64,000 bases of DNA from NCBI GenBank assembly GCA_964460665.1, contig CAYWSL010000003.1, forward strand, positions 21,995 through 85,994, in the 5' to 3' direction. Under the pieces are notes generated by a model that saw only the letters and a list, made by a program, of their open reading frames with translations, was not told the DNA's origin and did not search any database. Both the position numbers and the translations under genes were made by a program. This document shows positions 17,333 to 27,458 of the stretch, piece by piece. This DNA is from K23-9 sp964460665 (GTDB taxonomy: Bacteria > Planctomycetota > Planctomycetia > Pirellulales > Pirellulaceae). How positions within the stretch are numbered: the first letter of the stretch is position 1; every line of letters begins with the position of its first letter.

Positions 17333-19682
17333 ACCAACTGCTCAGACGCTCGCGTTGACGCTTCTCGCTTTCTGCCTAGCCGCAATTCACGCTCAGCCCG
17401 TGGACGCGCAAGCGTTCAAGTCGGCCGCGAACAAACTGATCCAAGACGCTTGCGTCCACTGTCACGACGACACAACCGAAACCGGATTGGACCTCAGCAA
17501 GCTTTCGCATGATCTTGCAGACGCAGACACGTTTCGCAGCTGGGTGAAGGTGTATGATCGTGTTGAAAGCGGCGAGATGCCGCCTGCTTCGGAAGAACGC
17601 CCGGACGCAGCGATACTGCAAAGTTCGCTGAAAGCACTAAAGAATGACCTGTACACTCACAACGCAAACGTTCAATCACGTGTTGGACGCGTTCCCGCTC
17701 GGCGACTGACAAAACGCGAGTTCGGATATACGCTTCGGGACTTGTTGCTGATCGATGGCGATGTGACCAGCGGCCTACCGGACGAAGTTGAATCGGGCAC
17801 GTTCGACACGGTCGGTGTGAACCAACGCCTTTCGGCGGTCCATATGGAAAGCTACTTGACGGCCGCTGACGAAGCTTTGGAAGTCGCGATTCAACAAGGC
17901 GACAACCCGTATCGCGAATCGGAAGCCAGCTTCGGCTACTTGGACGAATGGCACGACAAACCGCTTGCGTTGGGCGGCAGCGTCACTCGCCCGCTACTGT
18001 ATGGCAAAGGCTATGCGCTGTTCACCGACGTGGACTACCTGACGGCGTTTCAGTTCAACGTGCAAAAGCCAGGAATGCACCGACTGACGATGCGAGTCGC
18101 CGCCTATCAAGCCAAGAAACCGTTGACCATGAAGCTGATCATGAAAAGCCCGGGTGGTGGCGCAACGATCATCAAGTCGCATGACTTGGTACCCGGCCGA
18201 CCAGAAACGATCACGGTCGAAACTTACATGCAACCAGGTAATACCGCCTACTTAACACTCGATATGGAAGGACCCCAAGTCTACGCGGATATTACCAGAG
18301 CTGGCGGATCGCGAAAGTACAAGGGCCGTGGGCTCGCCGTGATGCAACAAAAGGTGGAAGGCCCAATCTACGACGCTTGGCCACCCGAAAGTACGACGCA
18401 GCTGAGTCTAGGCGCTGATTCAAAAGAGCGTGATAGTTACGAAGGCGTCAGCAGAACACTGCAGACGATCGGGGCGAGGGTTTTTCGGCGCCCCTTGAGT
18501 GACGGCGAGCTCAAGAAATTCGCCGACTTAGCCAAGCCAGCGATTGCCAGCGGGCGAGCTTGGCCCGTCAAAGTACCGCTTCGCGCCATGCTTAGTTCGC
18601 CACAGTTTCTGATACACGACACAAAGCCAGGCAAGTTAGATGACTACGCGCTTGCCAATCGCTTGTCCTACTTCCTGTGGAAAAGCATGCCAGACGATCA
18701 GCTTTTCGCCGTCGCGAAAGCTGGAACGTTATCCGATGCCGATGTCCTGGATACGCAAATTGAGCGCATGTTGGCCGACGAAAAGTCGCAGCGATTTATC
18801 AGTGACTTTCTTGGTCAATGGCTTCGAGTCTATCAAGTCAACGCAACCACGCCGGACGACAAACTGTATCCGGAATACGACGAATTGCTGGGCCTTGCGA
18901 TGCCCAAAGAAACCGAACTGTTCTTCAACGAACTGCTAAGTGAAAATCTCAGCATCACGAATATGATCGATTCGGATTTCACTTTCGTGAATCGTCGCTT
19001 GGCCAAACACTACAACATTCCCGATATCGAAGGCCAAGATTTTCGCAAGGTCACACTGCCTGCGGATAGCTCGCGAGGCGGCATTCTGACTCAAGCGGCA
19101 ATCTTGAAAACAACTGCCAACGGTACCGTGACGTCGCCGGTAACGCGAGGTAACTTCGTGCTGACCAGCCTGCTTGGAACTCCACCGTCCCCGCCTCCGC
19201 CCGGCATTGGTTCCATTGAACCAGACACACGCGGCAAAACAACCATCCGCGAAACACTTGCCGCGCACCGTGACATCGAAACGTGCAACAAGTGCCATCG
19301 CGAGATCGATCCGCCTGGATTTGCGTTAGAAAGCTTCGACCCCATCGGTGGCTTTCGAACTAATTACCGCGCCAGTTCAAACGGTCGTTTCTTTAGCTCC
19401 GCAACGTACAAGCACGCCATGAAAGTGGATGCCAGTGGCGTCACCGCAGACGGCAAGTCGTTCTCCGGGATTCAAGAATTCAAGCAATTGCTGATGCGAG
19501 AAAAGAAACAGTTCGCCAGAAACTTCATTTCGCAGTTAGTGGCGTATTCGACTGGCGCCGAAGTGCAGTTTGCCGATCGAGAAGAGATCGAGCAAATTCT
19601 GCAGCAGGCAAGTAAGAATGATTTTCGACTGCGAGACATCATTCACCAAGTCGTGCAAAGCCAACTCTTCCGAAACAAATAG
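17322..19682 (+). CDS. DUF1592-type planctomycete cytochrome-like protein, copy A
   Basis: An exported 786-residue protein with the usual DUF1587-DUF1592-DUF1588-DUF1585 order. A signal peptide (1-29) is followed by a c-type heme motif CVHCH (C44, C47, H48). RRLTKREFGYTLRDLL near 128 is the DUF1587 start; LANRLSYFLWKSMPDDQL lies in DUF1592; RGGILTQAAILKTTANGT and a second CxxCH (CNKCH near 654, in a CHREIDPPGFALE context) lie in DUF1588. The C-terminal AYSTGAE-LRDIIHQVVQSQLF region is DUF1585. Biochemical function is unknown; the genes are nearly always paired with DUF1552, as here, 84 bases downstream. Confidence 0.92.
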   Translation: MRNRPTAQTLALTLLAFCLAAIHAQPVDAQAFKSAANKLIQDACVHCHDDTTETGLDLSKLSHDLADADTFRSWVKVYDRVESGEMPPASEERPDAAILQSSLKALKNDLYTHNANVQSRVGRVPARRLTKREFGYTLRDLLLIDGDVTSGLPDEVESGTFDTVGVNQRLSAVHMESYLTAADEALEVAIQQGDNPYRESEASFGYLDEWHDKPLALGGSVTRPLLYGKGYALFTDVDYLTAFQFNVQKPGMHRLTMRVAAYQAKKPLTMKLIMKSPGGGATIIKSHDLVPGRPETITVETYMQPGNTAYLTLDMEGPQVYADITRAGGSRKYKGRGLAVMQQKVEGPIYDAWPPESTTQLSLGADSKERDSYEGVSRTLQTIGARVFRRPLSDGELKKFADLAKPAIASGRAWPVKVPLRAMLSSPQFLIHDTKPGKLDDYALANRLSYFLWKSMPDDQLFAVAKAGTLSDADVLDTQIERMLADEKSQRFISDFLGQWLRVYQVNATTPDDKLYPEYDELLGLAMPKETELFFNELLSENLSITNMIDSDFTFVNRRLAKHYNIPDIEGQDFRKVTLPADSSRGGILTQAAILKTTANGTVTSPVTRGNFVLTSLLGTPPSPPPPGIGSIEPDTRGKTTIRETLAAHRDIETCNKCHREIDPPGFALESFDPIGGFRTNYRASSNGRFFSSATYKHAMKVDASGVTADGKSFSGIQEFKQLLMREKKQFARNFISQLVAYSTGAEVQFADREEIEQILQQASKNDFRLRDIIHQVVQSQLFRNK

Positions 19683-19766
19683 CCACCACTCGATTTCCCC
19701 ACGCGACTTACAGTTTCCCACGCCAACTTGCAGCTACGCCAAACGGCACGCCCGTAGGAACCCGTC

Positions 19767-21017
19767 ATGCATCAACCACTCGATCGCCGCACACTGCTGA
19801 AGGCATCCGGGATCGCTTTGGCGCTTCCACTGCTGGAATCAATGAACCCCGCCTTGGCCGCTGCCAGTCAGCCACCCAAGCGATTGGTGTTTGTCTGCAC
19901 CACACTTGGCCTGCACCCGCCCCATCTGTGGCCCGACACCGCCGGCCCGGACTACGAATTGACCAAGTACCTGGAACTGCTAAAAGGACACCGCAACGAC
20001 TTCACGCTGTTCTCGGGTTTACAGCACGAAGACCAGACTGGACGTCAGCCCCACGACAGCGAATCCACCTGGCTGACATCGGCTCGTAAACCAGGGATGG
20101 GTGGCTTTCGCAATACGATTTCGGTCGACCAAGTCGCGGCAAAACAAATCGGTAACGCCACTCGGTTTTCATCTATCTCATTAGGGACGGCCAGCCCCAA
20201 GAGCCAGTCGTACACCAGTGGCGGTGTGATGATCCCATCGCAAACCAGCCCGTCACAGTTGTTTGCTAATTTGTTCATGGAAGGTCGCCCGAATCAGGTG
20301 CGCCGGCAAAAAGAAAAGTTGCAAGACGGCAAGAGCATCCTGGACGAACTTGGCGCACAAGCAAAATCGCTTCGTCGAAAAGCCAGTTCAACAGACAGCC
20401 ATTTGTTGGACGACTACTTTGATTCTGTCCGGTCCGCTGAAAAAAACATCACCGCCGTCCAAGGATGGATGGATAAACCCAAGCCAAAGGTTGACGCGGA
20501 TCAGCCATCTGACATTCACGACCGTGCCGACATGATCGGCCGGGCTCAACTGTTGGTCGACTTGGTTCCACTGATCGTCCAAACGGATTCGTCACGCGTG
20601 GTCAGCTTGATGATCCAAGATCACTATGTCGTCCCCAAGGTCGATGGTGTGACCGGTAACCACCACAGTCTTTCACACCATGGCCAAGACGATGGCAAGA
20701 TTCAGCAACTGGAGAAGATCGAAACTGAAATCGTTCAGTGTTTCGATAGTTTGTTGTCACAGATGAAGGCGAAGAACGAATCGGGTTCAACGTTGTTGGA
20801 CAGTACCTCGGTTCTATTCGGAAGCAACCTTGGCAACGCCAACGCGCATCACGCCAAGAACCTTCCCACCCTGCTGGCCGGCGGTGGCTACGACCACGGC
20901 ACCTATGTCGCCAAAAAGCAAGGCACACCACTGTGTGACCTGTTCGTCACGATGCTAAACAAAGCGGGGTTAGAAACCGAGTCGTTTGGGCAAAGCAAAA
21001 GCGAACTTAGCTGGTAG
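19767..21017 (+). CDS. DUF1552 protein, copy A
   Basis: A 416-residue exported protein that starts with a Tat-like leader (DRRTLLKASGIALALPLLES). The body has the DUF1552 landmarks: a PPKRLVFV strand, a GLQHEDQTG segment and SVDQVAAKQIG. Near the C terminus come DSTSVLFGSNLGN and LLAGGGYDHG. The fold resembles the alkaline-phosphatase-like DUF1501 group, but the reaction is unknown. It is the third gene of the plus-strand operon after the EF-hand and DUF1592 genes. Its stop codon is separated by a single base from the stop codon of the opposing operon, so the two operons are tightly convergent. Confidence 0.9.
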   Translation: MHQPLDRRTLLKASGIALALPLLESMNPALAAASQPPKRLVFVCTTLGLHPPHLWPDTAGPDYELTKYLELLKGHRNDFTLFSGLQHEDQTGRQPHDSESTWLTSARKPGMGGFRNTISVDQVAAKQIGNATRFSSISLGTASPKSQSYTSGGVMIPSQTSPSQLFANLFMEGRPNQVRRQKEKLQDGKSILDELGAQAKSLRRKASSTDSHLLDDYFDSVRSAEKNITAVQGWMDKPKPKVDADQPSDIHDRADMIGRAQLLVDLVPLIVQTDSSRVVSLMIQDHYVVPKVDGVTGNHHSLSHHGQDDGKIQQLEKIETEIVQCFDSLLSQMKAKNESGSTLLDSTSVLFGSNLGNANAHHAKNLPTLLAGGGYDHGTYVAKKQGTPLCDLFVTMLNKAGLETESFGQSKSELSW

Positions 21018-21018
21018 G

Positions 21019-21801
21019 CTACTGCATCGATCTCAACAGAACTGGCGCGCTGACCGCGGCCCACATCAGCGACATCACGCTAACGGTTCCCACTGTGATC
21101 CAGTCCAGTGGAATTCGACGAAAGCGATCGACAAAAAAGGCGAACGCGACGCCCGCCATTCCAATGCTAATCCAGGCAAAGAAGTGGAATTGAAAATTGT
21201 TCCACGTCCAACGTTGCACCCCCGCAAGCACTCCGGGCGAATCGATAAGCGGCTGGAATCCAGTCAACCAAGAAATTCCGCATCCGCCAAGGCTGAACGC
21301 AAAGAGTGCACACCACGCGACTCGCCAATTCCAGTGCGTTTGATTGCGAAACAAGACAAGCAACATGATCAGGATGCCTGCTAAGTATCCAATCGCGGGA
21401 CTGAAGTTTAGATAGTGAAATTTCATTACCATTGTCGACGCAGTCGTTTTGGCCACCAGCAAGGCAAAGAGTGACGTCAAACTAACTAATGCTGCCATCG
21501 CCGCCAAAATCAGCACGAGAATCTTTCCTGGATGCTGCCACAGCGGCGTGCCTTTGCTAACGCACACGACGATTGCTAGGCCAAGCGCGACGCCGTATCC
21601 CACCGACAAAACAAAATTCACTAGCGTTGATTCATGAACAGCAACGTTCATTTGCAAAATGTCTTGCAGGTCATTGTGAAGCCGCCCGCGCCAACGATCG
21701 ACAGCCAAGTAGATGGCGACGGTTAGCGATACAACCATCAAGTGGGCGATCGACAGCCGGTCAGTTTTCGGACGATTATCCATGATACTACTTCTATCCA
21801 T
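21019..21801 (-). CDS. Seven-helix integral membrane protein, unknown
   Basis: A 260-residue protein with about seven predicted hydrophobic segments, near 18-34, 62-82, 93-115, 128-146, 157-175, 203-222 and 234-252. No family is recognised. It is the last gene of the minus-strand operon, starting four bases past the stop of the isochorismatase-ThuA gene. Two in-frame ATGs (21801 and 21783) lie in a short direct repeat of TATCCATGATACTA, so the start is ambiguous; the upstream one is given. Confidence 0.65.
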   Translation of the reverse strand: MDRSSIMDNRPKTDRLSIAHLMVVSLTVAIYLAVDRWRGRLHNDLQDILQMNVAVHESTLVNFVLSVGYGVALGLAIVVCVSKGTPLWQHPGKILVLILAAMAALVSLTSLFALLVAKTTASTMVMKFHYLNFSPAIGYLAGILIMLLVLFRNQTHWNWRVAWCALFAFSLGGCGISWLTGFQPLIDSPGVLAGVQRWTWNNFQFHFFAWISIGMAGVAFAFFVDRFRRIPLDWITVGTVSVMSLMWAAVSAPVLLRSMQ

Positions 21802-21805
21802 GATA

Positions 21806-23416
21806 CTATTTACCTGCAGCCCATCCGATGGCGTTGGCTAACAATCGCTGAAACGCGGGGTGTTGAAAATCGCCTTGCGATCCGAGTGACGTGTAAAACA
21901 CTTTGGGCTCGGAGCTTGCGATCCATGCAACGGGTTGGGTTTTGTCCTTGCCACGGACTTCGCCCCACAGCAACACGTTTGCGGCTGCAGTCTCTTTTAA
22001 CGGTAAAGACTTGTACAACCACGAATGCACTGCAAATTTTTGCGACGGCAATCCGTTCAAAATCGGATTGTCGCGTTTCTCAGAATTGACCCAAACTTTG
22101 GTCGCAGCATCGCCTTTGTCGGCGTGATTGCCGTGGTGACCGGTGTATTCGCAACCAAAAACGTCTTGGTCAAATTCAGGCCAGGCAGCGGCGCCGTCAG
22201 GTGTCTTTCCGTATCGCGTAACGAAAGCGTGGCTTGATGTGCGAATCCCAATCACTGACTTTCCGCTTTGGCAAAAGTCGCGAATGGCCTGCAGTTGCTT
22301 GGGCGGTGGCGTACGACGCCAAGCACTGATGACCGCGACATCGGCATCTTTCAAAATCGAAAGCCCATCGATCGAATGCTGTTCTTTGTCGTCGTTGATC
22401 GCGTAAACGACGCGATAATCTTTACCCAGATGTTTCATCGCAAACTCCGGCAGCGTCCGATACGTTTCGTACTCGAACTCAGAAATCACCATCGCGATTG
22501 TCGGCCGTTTGTCGTCGAAGAAGCGATGCGGCTTACCACCAATGATGTCGGTGCTAAGCACTGTCGGGCAGACATGGCGTTCAATGTGCTGAACGATTAG
22601 GTCCGTACCAGTGTGATGGTTTACGAACGGCGCTGCTGCTGGGTTATACATCGTGTCGGTCAAGTCACGCATTAGCACGACGTTGCGGCCGTTCTTTGAC
22701 ATTTGCCGCAATCCAAACGGTCGTCCCAGCACGCACATGTTGGTATGCACACCCAGCAAAATGACATTCTTGATCCCACGGGACTCTAGCAAATTCCAAA
22801 TTTCCACGCCGCTGTCACTGATCGCGTCGACGTCATGAATATCGATCGCACGAACCTGTCGTTTCCATGGAGATTTTGGGTTCAGCCCTTTGGCCGCCAA
22901 CTCTTTCGCCCAAGCCTCGTGCTGTTTCGGATCGTCATCTTCCCCGCCGTCTGACTGATCGATCGGGTACTGCCCCTTTTCCTCTTGCGGAATCTGGTAG
23001 CACCATTTGCCAATGTCGCTGGGCAAATTCTTTGCTGCCGGTGCTTGCTGAGCCAGCTTGCGACCGGGGTGATCAACATACGCTTCCATGCAGCTACTGG
23101 GCGCATGAATGATCATGGCTCCGTCAGACCGAGCGGTGGTCAATAGTTCGTTCATGCGCCCGACAACATCGTTGACGCGTTGGACCGCGTTGTAGCAATG
23201 GTGCGAATCCCACATGTCGCAGACAATGATTGCGGTTTCCGAGGGTTTCCATTTCTCGGTGCGATAGACCGACTTTGTGAATTCCTCGCCCGCTTTCGTT
23301 GGCACTTGCTCGCGCAGTTGCATCACAAAATGCCCGTCCGTCACATCCGCCAGCACAGGCACACACCAACACGAAACTAGCAAAACAAAAAGGTGGGAGA
23401 TGAAAGTCGCTCGCAT
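21806..23416 (-). CDS. Isochorismatase-like hydrolase fused to a ThuA domain
   Basis: An exported 536-residue fusion. After the signal peptide (1-23), residues about 55-285 are a cysteine-hydrolase (isochorismatase) fold: IIVCDMWDSHHC carries the catalytic Asp, and LLGVHTNMCVLGR the nucleophilic Cys. Residues about 300-536 form a ThuA/trehalose-utilization-like domain of class I glutamine-amidotransferase fold (ISAWRRTPPPKQLQAIRDF, GHHGNHADKG, VFYTSLGSQGDF). ThuA-like domains are associated with sugar metabolism. Combining the two in one secreted chain is not standard outside this phylum as far as I know. It lies 49 bases after the DUF1552 copy B stop in the same operon. Confidence 0.85.
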   Translation of the reverse strand: MRATFISHLFVLLVSCWCVPVLADVTDGHFVMQLREQVPTKAGEEFTKSVYRTEKWKPSETAIIVCDMWDSHHCYNAVQRVNDVVGRMNELLTTARSDGAMIIHAPSSCMEAYVDHPGRKLAQQAPAAKNLPSDIGKWCYQIPQEEKGQYPIDQSDGGEDDDPKQHEAWAKELAAKGLNPKSPWKRQVRAIDIHDVDAISDSGVEIWNLLESRGIKNVILLGVHTNMCVLGRPFGLRQMSKNGRNVVLMRDLTDTMYNPAAAPFVNHHTGTDLIVQHIERHVCPTVLSTDIIGGKPHRFFDDKRPTIAMVISEFEYETYRTLPEFAMKHLGKDYRVVYAINDDKEQHSIDGLSILKDADVAVISAWRRTPPPKQLQAIRDFCQSGKSVIGIRTSSHAFVTRYGKTPDGAAAWPEFDQDVFGCEYTGHHGNHADKGDAATKVWVNSEKRDNPILNGLPSQKFAVHSWLYKSLPLKETAAANVLLWGEVRGKDKTQPVAWIASSEPKVFYTSLGSQGDFQHPAFQRLLANAIGWAAGK

Positions 23417-23465
23417 TGATCGTCTCGCTGAAACAGGTGTCAGAACAGAACGTAAAGGGCAGTCT

Positions 23466-24758
23466 TTACGCGAAAAGTTCGCTAATCATGCCGGTGCTAT
23501 CGCCGTGCGACTGGACTGCGACGCCGCTTCCACGCAGTAGGCTTAGCCAAAGGTTGCAAAGCGGTGTGTCTTTTTTGGCGATCAAGTGCTGGCCGTGATT
23601 CACACCCGCACCGCCGCCGGTGATTATGGTCGGGCAGTTGTTCAAGTAATGTAGCGAATTGATGTTGCTGCCAAAGCTTAGCGAAATGTGATCATACAGA
23701 CTGCTGCCATCGGGTTCCTTGGACGCTTTCAGTTTGTCGATGAAATACGCCAGTAGCTCGGCGTGCTTTTTGTCGCGTGCCTGAGAAACTTCCATGCGCA
23801 CGCCCTGGTTGTAGTGGCTCATGTTGTGTGCCGATATCGTTGCCCCCAAGCTTTTGATGAACGCTTCGGTGGGTAAGCGATACGTCATCACTCGAGTCGC
23901 GTCGACTTGCATGGCTGCGATCATCAAGTCGTACATCAGCTTGACTTCTTGGTGGCCGGTGACTTTGCCCGGTTCTTTTACCGCGTCTTGTGGTTGCCTT
24001 TTGGGCACGTCCAGCCACTGTTCTTCTTTTGACAAGCGCGTTTCAATGTCGCGGATCGACTGATAGTATTCGCCCAACTTGTTCGTGTCAGTGCGATTCA
24101 ATCCACGACCAAACGACTTTGCGTCTTCCAGCACCGTGTCCAGCACACTGCGTCGTTTCTTTAATTGGTCTTGACGTTGGGCCAGCGGCGTTCCGTCGTC
24201 GGAGAAAAGTTTGTGAAACGCAGCGACAGGGCTGTCCATGCCGGCAATCGGCTTGCCTTGTCGGTTCCATGCCAGCGAAAGTCCTGGACCGTGACCGGAG
24301 TTCTTAGCGTCCTGACTACCAAGTTGCAGTGACGTGAACCGCGTTTCGGTGCCGAACGTTTCGGCCGCAACCTGATCGGCGCTAATGCTGTTGTAAAAAC
24401 TCTGCCCAGGTTCTGCGTAACGATTCGCCCCCGTCAGATAGAACGTGCTGCCCCAGTGCGCTTCGTTACTGTACTGGTTGGACAGGTTCTGAATGATCGT
24501 GATGTCTTGCTTGTGGCGCTGAAGCGGCTTCAGGCCTTCGGACAACTGGTAATCACGACCAGTCTGATTCGCATCGGGAAACCAGGTCTCTTTGGTAACA
24601 CCAAACCCCATCCCCATAAAGATCATTCGCTTGGGTGGTGCCGATGTGGTGTCCTTTGCGAAGCCACGATCGGCTCGCAAAGATTCCAGCAGCGGCAACG
24701 CAATCAACGCCGAACTGCTTTTCAGAAAGGCGCGTCGTTTTCGATTGGAAATGGTCAT
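23466..24758 (-). CDS. DUF1552 protein, copy B
   Basis: A 430-residue DUF1552 protein with a Tat-like leader (NRKRRAFLKSSSALIALPLLES). Landmarks match copy A: PPKRMIFMGMG, the IIQNLSNQ-type segment, SISADQVAAETFG near residue 135, SLSFGSNINSLHYL and ITGGGAGVNHG near the C terminus. Sequence identity with copy A is clearly partial, so this is an old paralogue and not a fresh duplication. It starts 17 bases after the DUF1592 copy B stop, in the same order as in the opposing operon. Confidence 0.9.
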   Translation of the reverse strand: MTISNRKRRAFLKSSSALIALPLLESLRADRGFAKDTTSAPPKRMIFMGMGFGVTKETWFPDANQTGRDYQLSEGLKPLQRHKQDITIIQNLSNQYSNEAHWGSTFYLTGANRYAEPGQSFYNSISADQVAAETFGTETRFTSLQLGSQDAKNSGHGPGLSLAWNRQGKPIAGMDSPVAAFHKLFSDDGTPLAQRQDQLKKRRSVLDTVLEDAKSFGRGLNRTDTNKLGEYYQSIRDIETRLSKEEQWLDVPKRQPQDAVKEPGKVTGHQEVKLMYDLMIAAMQVDATRVMTYRLPTEAFIKSLGATISAHNMSHYNQGVRMEVSQARDKKHAELLAYFIDKLKASKEPDGSSLYDHISLSFGSNINSLHYLNNCPTIITGGGAGVNHGQHLIAKKDTPLCNLWLSLLRGSGVAVQSHGDSTGMISELFA

Positions 24759-24775
24759 GGGGTCACCTTCGCGCG

Positions 24776-27376
24776 CTACTTGCGCTGAAATGGCTTAGAC
24801 AAAATGAGTGCGTGAATAAACGATCGAACCGATAGATCGTTCTCGTTGGCGCGTGCCAAAATCTGCTGGGACAAGTCGAAATCAGAGAAACCGTAAGGAC
24901 GACCGAGTCCGTATTCGATCAACGACTTCGTAAAGCTTCTGGCAAAAGCATCTTCACGCTCCGCGATGCGATCACGCAATTGGAAAAAGTCATCGAATTG
25001 TGTCCCATCTGGGAGCGTGCCGCTGGGGTCGATTGCGTGCTTCTTTTGCTTCTTAACTCGAGTCCCCGCGGTGATTAACGTCTGTTCTTTTTCACGCCAG
25101 CGGCCGATCGCGTCGAAATTCTCTAGGGCGAAACCGATTGGATCAATTTTGCGATGGCATTGTGCACATTGCGGTTCTTCCATGTGTGCCGACTGCAATT
25201 CGCGTGCAGAAAGCAATTGCCCGTCCAGGCGGCTCAACTGCGGCACGTTCGCCGGCGCTGGTGGCGGCGGATCATCCAATAGTTTTCGCAACACCCAGGC
25301 ACCACGCTCGACAGGCGAAGAGCGTTCTCCATCGGACCCCATCGCCAGGATCGCGGCTGTCCCCAGCAAACCACCACGCGGCGACCCTGCCGGGACGCTG
25401 ACTTTACGAAACTCGCTGCCCTCTACGTTTTCAATTCCGTAGTACTGCGCCAACAGGTCGTTGATCACGACAAAGTCCGACTTCAACAAGTTGCCTAAGG
25501 AATCATCCTCGCGCACCACCGCCGCAATCGTTTCGTAAATCTCTTTCCTCGCCGCTTGCTTCGCGCTTTCATCAAACTGCCGGTACAGCAAATGATTGAA
25601 CTGAAAGAAATCCAATCGCTCCATATCAAGCCACTGATGCGTGAACCCGCTGATGAATTCCGTGAATCGCGGATCGGCCAACATTCGATCGACCTGTCGC
25701 GGCAACTCTTCTGCGTTGTTCAGCTGACCGTTTCGTGCTAATTCCAGCAGTTGTTCATCGGGCGGACCGCTCCACAGAAAGTACGACAGCCGAACAGCAA
25801 GTTCCAAATCCGAAAGTAACTGTTTTTTCTCGACTCGCTTATCAGGCTTCTCGCCCAGGTACAGAAAACTTGGCGATGCCAAGACAACTGAAAGTGGCTC
25901 TTTGATCGCTTCGTGAAATGGCACCCCCGCGTTTCGCTGCTGATCGAACAACAGCATCAATTTGTCAACAAACATTCTAGTCGGCGGTTTATCGCGAAAC
26001 GCGCGTGTTGCAAACCGCCGGACAATCTGGCGTGCATAGTCGTCGGTGAATTCCGTGTCAGGTTCACCAAAGAAGATTTGTCTGTGCGACGATGGCGGCC
26101 ATTGCGTCACAAGCGGCCCTTCCCATTGCACCCAGTCGACCCACAACGAGGGAATCGGGCCGACCCCATTCTTCGCGCGTGCCGTTCGGTAGACCGATCG
26201 AGCCGCGGTACGATTGTTGGGTTGGCGTTCACGCAGGCCAATGTCGCGGCTTCCGCTGACTGTGATCGTGACGGGAATCTCGATCACTTGCGGGTCAGCT
26301 CGCGTCCCAGTGACCTGTCGACACCCCAGCACTTCGATCTCGCCGGCCTGCCCACCAATCTTACGCCCGTACTCTACAAAGCACCGCTCCGGCGCGGCAC
26401 CTTTCAGTTTGCCAAGCCGAACGCGTAGCAAGTAGTCGCCAGCGGGCGCGTCTTTTGGAATCGCTGTGGTGTCCACAAACGTTCCTAATGATGAAGTCGC
26501 CAGCAACGCACCATCCTTGGCCGCCGGTTGCTGGACGTACCACTGAAAGAACGAGAAGTTCTGCTTGTACTGGCCTTCCTCGAACTTTACTCGCGCGGCA
26601 TCGATGAAACCGAAGTCCGACGGTTTCTTTTCCCCCGGATTCTTTTCTTCCGAGGCACGGAACGCATCCACGCGATCCTTCTTTCGTTTCAGTGCGTTCG
26701 ACCGTGATCGCATCGCACGAGTCGCAGCGACTTCGGATTCGCGTTTCACGATCTGCTTCTTGGGACGATCAATTGTGATGATCGCTTCGTCTAATGCTTG
26801 GCGGCCAATTTTCAAATACTGTTCGAACTGATCGCTGGAAAAGAACAGCGAACCGCCGGCCGTATCGAACCCGCCGGAATTAGCATCGTCGGGTAAGTCT
26901 TTCGCGTCGATATCCACATGCAGCAGATCGCGGACCGTGTTGACATACTCGCGTCGATTCAATCGCCGCATCGTGATCCGTCCACCCGAATCACTTAAGA
27001 TTTTTCGCGCCACCACCATTTGCTTGGACAGGTCTTCCAAGAAACTTGTTTTGCTCGCTGCATCCGGTTGCGTTTCGCCTTTTGGTGGCATCTCACCCGC
27101 GTTGATTGCTCCCAGCACTTTCTGCCAAGCCTCGGCTGTCTCCAGCGAGTTCAAGTCAAACGACAGGTCTTGTAGATTCACCTTGCCTTCTTGCGTCTCG
27201 GCGTCGTGACACTGAAGACAATTGGCTTTGAAAAAAGCACGATGCTTCGCCGGCATCCTGGCGACTGGAGTTTTTGCAACTGGTGCGTTTGCAGTGGGCC
27301 GGTCGGCAACCGCCGAAACCATTAATCCGGTCGCAATGAAAAATACGACAAGGCGTAGAAGGTTCTGCATCATCAT
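24776..27376 (-). CDS. DUF1592-type planctomycete cytochrome-like protein, copy B
   Basis: About 866 residues. A signal peptide (1-24) precedes a PVAKTPVAR linker and the first heme motif CLQCH (C53, C56, H57). RRLNRREYVNTVRDLLHV marks DUF1587, LAVRLSYFLWSGPPDEQL lies in DUF1592, and RGGLLGTAAILAMGSDGE plus CAQCHRKIDPIGFALENFD in DUF1588 give the second heme motif. The C terminus (YGLGRPYGFSD, then LSVRSFIHALILSKPF) is DUF1585. The start is one of three consecutive ATGs at 27376-27368; an upstream in-frame start at 27469 would overlap the preceding gene and hide the signal peptide. An insertion rich in Lys and Glu (about 225-260) is not present in copy A. Confidence 0.9.
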   Translation of the reverse strand: MMMQNLLRLVVFFIATGLMVSAVADRPTANAPVAKTPVARMPAKHRAFFKANCLQCHDAETQEGKVNLQDLSFDLNSLETAEAWQKVLGAINAGEMPPKGETQPDAASKTSFLEDLSKQMVVARKILSDSGGRITMRRLNRREYVNTVRDLLHVDIDAKDLPDDANSGGFDTAGGSLFFSSDQFEQYLKIGRQALDEAIITIDRPKKQIVKRESEVAATRAMRSRSNALKRKKDRVDAFRASEEKNPGEKKPSDFGFIDAARVKFEEGQYKQNFSFFQWYVQQPAAKDGALLATSSLGTFVDTTAIPKDAPAGDYLLRVRLGKLKGAAPERCFVEYGRKIGGQAGEIEVLGCRQVTGTRADPQVIEIPVTITVSGSRDIGLRERQPNNRTAARSVYRTARAKNGVGPIPSLWVDWVQWEGPLVTQWPPSSHRQIFFGEPDTEFTDDYARQIVRRFATRAFRDKPPTRMFVDKLMLLFDQQRNAGVPFHEAIKEPLSVVLASPSFLYLGEKPDKRVEKKQLLSDLELAVRLSYFLWSGPPDEQLLELARNGQLNNAEELPRQVDRMLADPRFTEFISGFTHQWLDMERLDFFQFNHLLYRQFDESAKQAARKEIYETIAAVVREDDSLGNLLKSDFVVINDLLAQYYGIENVEGSEFRKVSVPAGSPRGGLLGTAAILAMGSDGERSSPVERGAWVLRKLLDDPPPPAPANVPQLSRLDGQLLSARELQSAHMEEPQCAQCHRKIDPIGFALENFDAIGRWREKEQTLITAGTRVKKQKKHAIDPSGTLPDGTQFDDFFQLRDRIAEREDAFARSFTKSLIEYGLGRPYGFSDFDLSQQILARANENDLSVRSFIHALILSKPFQRK

Positions 27377-27458
27377 GAAGCACGCCAAGGCGGGAGTCGA
27401 GGAGGGACAGCAAGACCGTTTGGGTGCCTCGCCATGCAGCAAACGCTGCCCTTTCATT

